A DNA stretch of 5,706 bases from an uncultured Bacteroidales bacterium (GTDB taxonomy: Bacteria > Bacteroidota > Bacteroidia > Bacteroidales > Paludibacteraceae). Positions 1 through 4,782 of this stretch are shown here, in pieces (within the stretch, counting starts at the first letter, position 1; every line of letters starts with the position of its first letter). The stretch covers positions 1 through 5,706 of the forward strand of contig USNU01000110.1 in NCBI GenBank assembly GCA_900556095.1, in the 5' to 3' direction. A program made the position numbers and the translations under genes. The notes beneath the pieces were generated by a model. The model did no database searches, was not told the origin of the DNA, and saw nothing but the letters and a program-made list of their open reading frames with translations.

Positions 1-386
1 ATACGATACCAGTCTTCGATTGAGAAATCACCGATGCCCTCATCCAAACCGTCAACCCACTTGTAGAGACTGCGTTGTACCAACTCGATACGCTCGTCGG
101 GATAGTAGATAAGGGCGCATAGTGCACGTTTCTCGGTCTCGCTCATCTCGTCTCCGAATAGGTCGTCTATCTTGTGGCGAATAACACCCGAGGCATTCTT
201 AATGGTATGGATAAACGCACTGCTTTCGCCGTGCAGATCGCTTACAAAATGCTCTGTACCTTTGGGGAGGGAGAGAATGGCACGGAGGTTGATCAGTTCG
301 GTAATGACCGCTTTGCTGTTTGGAAAACGCTCGCTGAGCAGCGTCAGATAGCGCAGATCGTTTTTTATATCTTCTATATTTACCAT
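1..386 (-). CDS. fbp: Fructose-1,6-bisphosphatase class III, N-terminal part (runs off left edge)
   Basis: Hydrolyses fructose 1,6-bisphosphate to fructose 6-phosphate, the committed cytosolic step of gluconeogenesis; class III is the metallophosphatase-type enzyme of Firmicutes and Bacteroidota. The minus strand is open from the ATG at 386 to the window edge, giving 128 residues of a family usually about 640-670 long. The recognisable block is residues 31-54, which contains LPKGTEHFVSDLHGE; D50-L51-H52-G53 is the metal-binding D-x-H-G start of the phosphatase core. It is followed by SGVIRHKIDDLFG, also as in the Bacillus subtilis enzyme. The start at 386 is supported by a well-formed promoter whose -7 element ends 19 bases upstream, leaving a leader of roughly 13 bases; there is no Shine-Dalgarno sequence, as is normal in this phylum. 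The N-terminus is shorter than in B. subtilis, where extra residues precede this block. Divergent from the TerB-DnaJ gene. Family call is firm; the rest of the gene is not visible. Confidence 0.93.
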   Translation of the reverse strand, partial: MVNIEDIKNDLRYLTLLSERFPNSKAVITELINLRAILSLPKGTEHFVSDLHGESSAFIHTIKNASGVIRHKIDDLFGDEMSETEKRALCALIYYPDERIELVQRSLYKWVDGLDEGIGDFSIEDWYR

Positions 387-405
387 AGTATATCGTTTAT
401 GCGTG

Positions 406-437
406 CAAAGGTACTGCTTTTTGCGCACATAGGCAAA
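406..437 (-). promoter_or_regulatory. Promoter of fbp (Bacteroidota -33/-7 type)
   Basis: Read on the minus strand: TTTG at 437-434, a 20-base spacer, then TACCTTTG at 413-406. This matches the Bacteroidota housekeeping consensus TTTG-N19-21-TAnnTTTG. Transcription would start around 399-400, about 13 bases before the fbp ATG. The spacer end and -7 element closely resemble those of the recN promoter in this window. Confidence 0.8.
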
Positions 438-460
438 CCTGTGTATCAACTACGATACAT

Positions 461-506
461 ATACGAAGGATACACGAGAGATACACGAAGGATAACACGA
501 AGGATA
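461..506. repeat. Short imperfect tandem repeat, about four 11-12-base units
   Basis: Four consecutive units: ATACGAAGGAT (461-471), ACACGAGAGAT (472-482), ACACGAAGGATA (483-494) and an identical ACACGAAGGATA (495-506). The last two are exact copies and the first two have diverged slightly. There are no unique spacers, so this is not a CRISPR array. It lies in the fbp/TerB-DnaJ intergenic region, about 25 bases upstream of the fbp -33 element; replication slippage is the simplest origin. Confidence 0.75.
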
Positions 507-608
507 ACGCTGTTTTTGCAGGGCTTGAAATACTTTCTTTTATTTCTCTTGCGCCGCTTGCGTGCGCATAGCAAACAAGTCCCTTTGTATGTGTTTTGGC
601 AAAAGGTG

Positions 609-640
609 GCGCAAAGCACCGCTTTGTGCGCAGCACGCAC
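609..640. other. Overlapping GC-rich hairpins in the intergenic region
   Basis: GCGCAAAGC (609-617) can pair with GCTTTG plus CGC (621-631) across a three-base loop with a two-base bulge. Alternatively GTGCG (626-630) pairs perfectly with CGCAC (636-640) around a five-base loop. The two structures share bases 626-631 and exclude each other. No T-run follows, so neither is a classic terminator. They end about 20 bases before the -33 element of the TerB-DnaJ promoter. Possibly chance in GC-rich sequence. Confidence 0.3.
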
Positions 641-661
641 TACCTTCCGCCGCTAATGCCA

Positions 662-693
662 TTTGCTGTATCCGGATTTTTTTTGTAATTTTG
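662..693 (+). promoter_or_regulatory. Promoter of the TerB-DnaJ / DUF4837 unit
   Basis: TTTG at 662-665, exactly 20 bases, then TAATTTTG at 686-693, a perfect match to the Bacteroidota consensus. The predicted start of transcription is near 700, about 20 bases before the ATG at 720. This is also the main reason for rejecting the upstream TTG at 663 as a translation start, because it would lie inside the promoter. Confidence 0.8.
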
Positions 694-719
694 CAATCGC
701 AAAACAGAACAGAAAAGAT

Positions 720-1502
720 ATGTCAGCAGGCAAATGGATATTAGGCGGACTGGGGTTCGTGCTGGGCGGCCCCATCGGGGCGTTGATAGGTGTGTTTATC
801 GGGTCGCTTTTCGATTCGAGCGGCCGTGTCCTCACCGGCGGCGACGAGACCGGCGGCAGCGACAGTGAGACAGGACAAGGCAGCGAGACTTACAACAGAA
901 CATACCAACGTGCCTCGGTGGGCGATATACGCGTATCGATGGTGGTGCTGTTTGCGTGCGTGATGAAAGCCGATGGACATATAATGAAGTCGGAGGTGAA
1001 TTACATCAAGCCGTTCCTGCTCAAAAACTACGGTGAATATGGTGCGAAAGAGGCGCTTCATCTGCTCAAAGAACTGTTGCAAAAAGACATCGACCCGATT
1101 GCAGTATCACAGCAGATAGCACGGCATATCAACTATTCGACACGTTTAGAGATTGTGCATATCCTGTTCGACCTTGCCAAGGCGGACGGCGAGGTGTCTG
1201 AAGCGGAGGAGAATATGATTTCGCTCATTGCTACCAATATGCGCGTGCAGGATGCCGATTATAAGTCGCTTTTTGCACTCTATCGTAAGCAGTCTGACCC
1301 TAATTGGGCATATACGGCGCTCGAGATTGAGCCGTCGGCAAGCGATGAGGAGGTGAAGAAAGCCTATCGCCGTATGGCTATGAAATACCATCCGGATAAA
1401 GTGGCTAATGCCGGCGAGGAAGTGCGCCAACAAGCCACGGAGAAATTCCGCTCGATCAACGAGGCATATGAGACCATCAAACTCGGACGGGGAATGAATT
1501 AA
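720..1502 (+). CDS. Membrane-anchored TerB-DnaJ domain protein (DjlA-like co-chaperone)
   Basis: Protein of 260 residues with three parts. Residues about 4-31 form a glycine-rich hydrophobic segment (GLGFVLGGPIGALIGVFIG), likely a membrane anchor. After a Gly/Ser/Thr-rich linker, residues about 69-190 are a helical TerB-like domain with the paired acidic motif seen twice: KADG at 83-86 and again at 154-157, each followed by a Glu a few residues on (KSE, EAE). Residues 196-258 are a J domain with the essential H224-P225-D226 motif, so it should stimulate the ATPase of an Hsp70/DnaK partner. The order anchor, TerB, C-terminal J domain is that of E. coli DjlA, and similar proteins are common in Bacteroidota, often labelled tellurite resistance by TerB similarity alone. 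The ATG at 720 was chosen because an upstream TTG at 663 falls in the promoter. The DUF4837 gene follows after 33 bases, probably in the same transcript. Client proteins are unknown; the tellurite label should not be taken literally. Confidence 0.88.
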   Translation: MSAGKWILGGLGFVLGGPIGALIGVFIGSLFDSSGRVLTGGDETGGSDSETGQGSETYNRTYQRASVGDIRVSMVVLFACVMKADGHIMKSEVNYIKPFLLKNYGEYGAKEALHLLKELLQKDIDPIAVSQQIARHINYSTRLEIVHILFDLAKADGEVSEAEENMISLIATNMRVQDADYKSLFALYRKQSDPNWAYTALEIEPSASDEEVKKAYRRMAMKYHPDKVANAGEEVRQQATEKFRSINEAYETIKLGRGMN

Positions 1503-1535
1503 CAAGTAATAATTAACAATTAATATGCAAAGAAT

Positions 1536-2663
1536 ATGAAGCGATATGGTTTGTTGAGCCTGTTGGTGCCGCTATTGCTGCTGACAGGCTGTGGAAAGAC
1601 AAGCAGTGGACGGGTGTTGACTAGTGCCACGGGAACGATTTATGAATGTCTGGTCGTATCGCCCAAACAGCCGCTTTCTCAGGAGTCGCTCCGGCTGATT
1701 GCAGCAAGTGGTATCGAACACCCGACAGGCAGTGCATACACCGAACCCATCACTACGACTTATGACCTTGTACGGGCTGTCTTAGGAGGAGATATGCCCT
1801 GTCTGCCGCAGAAGGAACCGTATTTTGTACTGACTAATGTCTCAAATGTTGCTTTCGATGACTATCTCAAACCTACGCGCAATATCCTCTTGGTGGATAT
1901 CAATCCCCAGAAATATACCCAACTCAAGGTGCGCGTCTCTATTGATGTTTGGTCGCATCCGCAGGCAGTCTATCGTATTCAAGCCTCTTCGGAGGAAGAG
2001 TTTGTTGACTATTGGTTGCAACACGGCAATGAGGTGCGTGATTGGTTTGTACGTCAGGAACTGCAGCGCCAAACCACTTTCTACCGTGCCAACACCAATA
2101 CCGCTGCCCGCAAGGTTCTGCGCAATGGGTTTGGCTGCGATATGTTGATTCCGGAGGACTATATGCTCATTATGGACACCACGCTTAATGCACAGAGTGC
2201 AGATAGTGTCCGGCTGCTTTGGTGCTGCAATAATAAAGGCTCTATGCGGCGTGATGTGGTGGTCTATGCGTATCCGTACACCGACCCGAATACGTTCACA
2301 CTCGATTACCTCAATGCCAAGCGTGATGAGGTGTTGTCGCGCGTCATCAGTGCCTCGGTAGAAGGTTCGTATATGGGAACGGAATACAAGTTTTTTCCGC
2401 CGCAAATGCGTAATGTACAAGCCCTTAAGCCGAAGAAAGATGACGGTTTTTATGCCACAGAGGTGCGCGGACTATGGAAAATCCGCAACGGCGAGGCTAT
2501 GGGCGGACCGTATGTCAGTCTCACTCGTCTCGACCAAGTGCGCGGCAATGTCATCACCGCCGAGACCTTTGTCTTTGCCCCCGGACAGAAGAAACGCAAT
2601 GCCCTCCGTCAGGCGGAAGCCATTCTCTATACCCTCCAACTCCCAACCGATACCATAAGATGA
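1536..2663 (+). CDS. DUF4837 family lipoprotein
   Basis: A 375-residue predicted lipoprotein. It begins MKR, then a hydrophobic stretch (residues 4-16) and the lipobox L16-T17-G18-C19, so signal peptidase II should cleave before C19. No acidic surface-export signal is visible after the cysteine (GKTSSGR follows), which favours retention facing the periplasm. The mature part matches my recollection of DUF4837, a Bacteroidota family of unknown function: an early ATGTIYECLVV strand, a CLPQKEPYF block, RNILLVDI, and the central DVWSHPQAVYRI. Length agrees with the family. It lies 33 bases after the TerB-DnaJ gene with no promoter of its own that I can see, so the two are probably co-transcribed. 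The ATG at 1525 is out of frame and ends after four codons at a TGA overlapping the real start, so 1536 is the start. No catalytic motif is visible and the role is unknown; an envelope function is inferred only from the lipobox. Confidence 0.88.
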   Translation: MKRYGLLSLLVPLLLLTGCGKTSSGRVLTSATGTIYECLVVSPKQPLSQESLRLIAASGIEHPTGSAYTEPITTTYDLVRAVLGGDMPCLPQKEPYFVLTNVSNVAFDDYLKPTRNILLVDINPQKYTQLKVRVSIDVWSHPQAVYRIQASSEEEFVDYWLQHGNEVRDWFVRQELQRQTTFYRANTNTAARKVLRNGFGCDMLIPEDYMLIMDTTLNAQSADSVRLLWCCNNKGSMRRDVVVYAYPYTDPNTFTLDYLNAKRDEVLSRVISASVEGSYMGTEYKFFPPQMRNVQALKPKKDDGFYATEVRGLWKIRNGEAMGGPYVSLTRLDQVRGNVITAETFVFAPGQKKRNALRQAEAILYTLQLPTDTIR

Positions 2664-2685
2664 TATATGCCGGGCTTGTCTTTTG

Positions 2686-2706
2686 TAGAATAAATGTTCT
2701 ATTTTT
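2686..2706 (+). terminator. Weak terminator candidate after the DUF4837 gene
   Basis: TAGAA (2686-2690), loop TAAATG, TTCTA (2697-2701), then TTTTT (2702-2706), starting 22 bases after the DUF4837 stop. The stem has only five mostly A-T pairs, so it may be inefficient; the stronger hairpin at 2809-2855 could act as back-up. Confidence 0.35.
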
Positions 2707-2728
2707 CCATCTTGCTGAAAGTCGGGTA

Positions 2729-2753
2729 GATGCCCTGATGATGCCCCGATGAT
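2729..2753. repeat. Two-copy 11-base tandem repeat
   Basis: GATGCCCTGAT (2729-2739) is followed directly by GATGCCCCGAT (2740-2750) and a further GAT. One mismatch separates the copies. It lies in the gene-free spacer between the converging units and is probably a slippage product. Confidence 0.5.
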
Positions 2754-2808
2754 AGACTGACGTTGTATCTCTCTTGAACGCCTTTTGCGTGGAAAAATAC
2801 AATATACT

Positions 2809-2855
2809 AAAACGGCTCTGCCAATCGTTTCCCCGATGTGCAGAGCCGCTTTTTT
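2809..2855. terminator. Strong, probably bidirectional terminator between converging genes
   Basis: CGGCTCTGC (2813-2821) pairs perfectly with GCAGAGCCG (2840-2848); after a two-base mismatch the stem continues with ATCG/CGAT (2824-2827 with 2834-2837) around a six-base loop. Six Ts follow at 2850-2855 on the plus strand, and AAAA at 2809-2812 gives a shorter U-run for minus-strand transcripts. On the minus strand it begins 7 bases after the stop of the dxs fragment; on the plus strand it lies about 150 bases after the DUF4837 gene. It would separate the two converging transcription units. Confidence 0.8.
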
Positions 2856-2862
2856 GTTTAGT

Positions 2863-3063
2863 CTAAAAACTCTTGATTGGAGAATTGAAGAAATAGTGCA
2901 ATGCTGTTGTAGCCTCAACTATACCGAGGTTGGGTCCTATATGTCCGCCATGTTCGCTAACTTTCTGTAGAATGTAGTGGCGTGTCTCGTCTGCCAATAT
3001 GTGCAACTCCTCACGATTGAGTTGCTTGATGTCCTTCGGACCGTTAATATTGTCGAGAATCAT
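2863..3063 (-). pseudogene. dxs: Truncated 1-deoxy-D-xylulose-5-phosphate synthase (N-terminal 66 residues only)
   Basis: The 66-residue product aligns with the first part of DXS, the thiamine-diphosphate enzyme that starts the MEP isoprenoid pathway and is usually about 620-640 residues. ADETRHYILQKVSEHGGHIG at residues 24-43 and NLGIVEATTALHYFFNSP at 45-62 correspond to the E. coli segment around the catalytic His49 ([24 protein letters not shown]); H41 here is the equivalent histidine. Where the family continues with the conserved D-V-x-H-Q block, this frame reads IKSF then TAG, and the terminator at 2809-2855 follows within 7 bases. I read the other two minus-strand frames downstream and found no continuation, so this looks like a large 3' deletion and not a simple frameshift. 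It lacks the thiamine-diphosphate and transketolase domains and cannot be an active synthase. The start MILDNIN fits a native DXS N-terminus. It sits 69 bases after recN on the same strand. A complete dxs probably exists elsewhere; a new small protein is possible but less likely. Confidence 0.8.
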
Positions 3064-3103
3064 AAGTTTATCTTGAATTGGGAAATAGGGGAGTAACTGC
3101 GTA

Positions 3104-3122
3104 TGTTAATTACCAATTAACA
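3104..3122. repeat. Perfect 8-bp A/T-rich inverted repeat after recN
   Basis: TGTTAATT (3104-3111), three-base spacer ACC, AATTAACA (3115-3122). The arms are exact complements. It lies between recN and the dxs fragment, just downstream of the recN stop. It could be a weak RNA hairpin or a protein-binding palindrome; no T-run follows in the recN direction. Next to it ACAATA (3120-3125) and TATTGT (3134-3139) form another six-base inverted repeat overlapping the recN stop. Confidence 0.5.
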
Positions 3123-3132
3123 ATAGCCTTTG

Positions 3133-4716
3133 TTATTGTATAGTACAGGCGAGCAGTTGCCGTGCATTCTCCATGGCGGCAGGGGTGGGGTGTTTGCCCG
3201 AGAGCATAGTGGCGATTTGGTTGACACGTTCCTCCTCTGTGAGACGGCGTATGTGGGTCTCGGTGCGGGTGTCGGTATCGGCTTTATAAACAAGGTATTG
3301 CGTATCCCCTTTGGCTGCAATCTGCGGCAGGTGGGTGATAGCAATTATCTGGCGCGACTGAGCCATCTGCTGCATAATATTACCCATTTGCGAGGCTATT
3401 TCTCCGCTGACACCGGTATCAATCTCATCAAAGATAATCGTTGGCAGTCCGTTTTTGGAGGCAATCAAGGCTTTGATACATAGCATAATCCGGCTAATCT
3501 CACCGCCCGATGCCACTTCGCTTACACGGCGCAACGATTGGTTAAGGTTGGCGGCGAACATAAACTGTACATCATCTTTGCCTAAGGGAGTGAAATCGTC
3601 GGTGTTAGTGATGGCGATGTCTATCTGTGCATGCGCAATACCGAGACGGGTAAGGTCGTCCACCAATTGCTTGGAAATCGGTTTACGTACCGCCTCACGA
3701 GTCTTATGTAGCGCAATCGCCGCTTTTGTCAAATCTTTTGTCTTGGCATCTAATTCCTTTTGCAGGCGGGCAATATCTATATCAAACGAACCTATTTGGT
3801 CATTCTGCCGTTGCAGATCATCGCGTATCTGTATTAGTTCCGCCTCATCCGTAGCGTTGTATTTGCGGAGCAGGTCATTCAACAGGCTCAAGCGTTCTTC
3901 CACCTGTGTCAATCTTTCGGGATCGAACTCGGTGCGCTCGGCAAGTCGGTTTGCCTCGTTGGCAATGTCTCGAAGTTCTATTTCTGCACTATCCAACCGC
4001 TCTTGCAGTTCAGGAGCGGCGGTGGAGAGGTTACATATGCGCAGCAGGTCTAATACTGAGCCTTCCTCACCATTCAGCGCATTCACAGCGGTATCTAATG
4101 CTCCGCGTATTTCTTCGGCGTGGCTGAGGCGAAACTGCTCCTCTTCCAGTTCTGCCATTTCTCCCTCGGTTAGGCTGGCATCATCTAATGTTTTGTATCG
4201 AAAGGCGATATAATCGGCATCGGCTTGGGTTCTTCGGGCTAATGCTTGTAGGTCCCGAAGTGCCTTTTGCGTTTCGAGATATGCCTCGTAGCAAGCGGTG
4301 TATGTTTCTCGTTCAGCGGTATTTCCCGCCATTGCATCTACAATAGAGAGTTGAAAATCATCGTTCTCAAGAAGCAGGTTGGCATGCTGCGAATGAATAT
4401 CTATGAGCCGTGCAGCCAACGTTTTGAGTTCTGCCAGCGTTACAACCGAGTCATCCACAAACGAGCGTGACTTGCCATTGCTGTATAGTTCGCGGCGAAC
4501 AATACACTCGTCAAACTCCGCCTCAATGATACATTTGTCTTCGCCGTCGGTGATGGCTTTGGTATCAGCGCGTCCCCCCATAACAAGATTGAGCGCACCG
4601 AGGATAATACTCTTACCTGCACCCGTTTCGCCTGTCAGTACGGAGAACCCGCCTTCAAAATTCATATCCAAACGGCTGATGAGAGCATAGTTTTGTATGT
4701 GTAGATGTTGTAGCAT
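3133..4716 (-). CDS. recN: DNA repair protein RecN
   Basis: RecN is a cytosolic SMC-like ATPase that gathers at double-strand breaks and assists RecA-dependent repair. The 527-residue product shows the full layout: Walker A G29-E-T-G-A-G-K35-S36, a long Glu/Leu/Arg-rich coiled-coil centre (about residues 140-350), ABC signature A402-S-G-G-E-I-S-R409, Walker B TIIFDEIDTG (426-435, D430 and catalytic E431) and the switch histidine H462 in AITHLPQ. All nucleotide-binding residues are present, so it should be active. It is about 26 residues shorter than E. coli RecN (553); most of the difference lies near residues 68-70, where EFDECIVRRE joins directly parts separated by about 20 residues in E. 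coli. The ATG at 4716 is well placed: the N-terminus MLQHLHIQNYALI is typical and a consensus promoter lies just upstream. The gene starts 66 bases after the stop of the beta-barrel gene on the same strand. The stop is TAA at 3133-3135. No SOS-type operator was recognised. Confidence 0.95.
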   Translation of the reverse strand: MLQHLHIQNYALISRLDMNFEGGFSVLTGETGAGKSIILGALNLVMGGRADTKAITDGEDKCIIEAEFDECIVRRELYSNGKSRSFVDDSVVTLAELKTLAARLIDIHSQHANLLLENDDFQLSIVDAMAGNTAERETYTACYEAYLETQKALRDLQALARRTQADADYIAFRYKTLDDASLTEGEMAELEEEQFRLSHAEEIRGALDTAVNALNGEEGSVLDLLRICNLSTAAPELQERLDSAEIELRDIANEANRLAERTEFDPERLTQVEERLSLLNDLLRKYNATDEAELIQIRDDLQRQNDQIGSFDIDIARLQKELDAKTKDLTKAAIALHKTREAVRKPISKQLVDDLTRLGIAHAQIDIAITNTDDFTPLGKDDVQFMFAANLNQSLRRVSEVASGGEISRIMLCIKALIASKNGLPTIIFDEIDTGVSGEIASQMGNIMQQMAQSRQIIAITHLPQIAAKGDTQYLVYKADTDTRTETHIRRLTEEERVNQIATMLSGKHPTPAAMENARQLLACTIQ

Positions 4717-4738
4717 AAGCGTCCCTTATTCAAACGCA

Positions 4739-4770
4739 CAAAATTACTGCTTTTTTGGGAGATATGCAAA
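4739..4770 (-). promoter_or_regulatory. Promoter of recN (Bacteroidota -33/-7 type)
   Basis: On the minus strand: TTTG at 4770-4767, exactly 20 bases, then TAATTTTG at 4746-4739. The expected transcription start is near 4732, about 16 bases before the recN ATG. It lies entirely in the 66-base gap after the beta-barrel gene, so recN can be transcribed independently. The promoter would also serve the dxs fragment downstream. Confidence 0.8.
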
Positions 4771-4782
4771 TGGTGGAGAGAT

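Larger units (their letters stand above)
387..719. other. Divergent intergenic region between fbp and the TerB-DnaJ gene
   Basis: This 333-base stretch separates two divergently transcribed genes. It holds the fbp promoter at its left end, a promoter for the TerB-DnaJ gene at its right end, a short tandem repeat near 461-506 and GC-rich small hairpins near 609-640. Open frames crossing it on both strands are short, rich in Arg, Cys and His, resemble no family I know and partly overlap the promoters, so I see no gene here. The function of the roughly 220 bases between the two promoters is unknown. Confidence 0.7.

Noticed and set aside
461..506. Tandem repeat considered as a CRISPR array
   Set aside because: The units are contiguous, only 11-12 bases long and without unique spacers; no cas genes are nearby.
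397..636. Short minus-strand frames of 64 and 79 codons in the fbp/TerB-DnaJ spacer
   Set aside because: Composition rich in Cys, Arg and His without domain character, no promoter in the right place, and overlap with the fbp promoter.
174..656. 160-codon plus-strand open frame over the left region
   Set aside because: It is antisense to conserved fbp codons, then crosses the fbp promoter and the tandem repeat; the translation is Arg-rich, with repeat-derived TRRITRRI, and matches no family I know.
663..719. N-terminal extension of the TerB-DnaJ protein from the TTG at 663
   Set aside because: The extra 19 codons lie inside the TTTG-N20-TAATTTTG promoter and before its expected start of transcription; the ATG at 720 fits the family N-terminus.
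1842..2420. 192-codon minus-strand frame opposite the DUF4837 gene
   Set aside because: Shadow of a well-supported coding region; no recognisable domain and no promoter.
2664..2862. Continuation of dxs in another frame (frameshift instead of deletion)
   Set aside because: Reading all three minus-strand frames gives no D-V-x-H-Q, G-D-G or other DXS motif; the spacer contains terminator hairpins.
3455..4213. 252-codon plus-strand frame opposite recN
   Set aside because: Ser/Arg/Cys-rich translation typical of an antisense shadow, lying over conserved RecN codons including the ABC signature.
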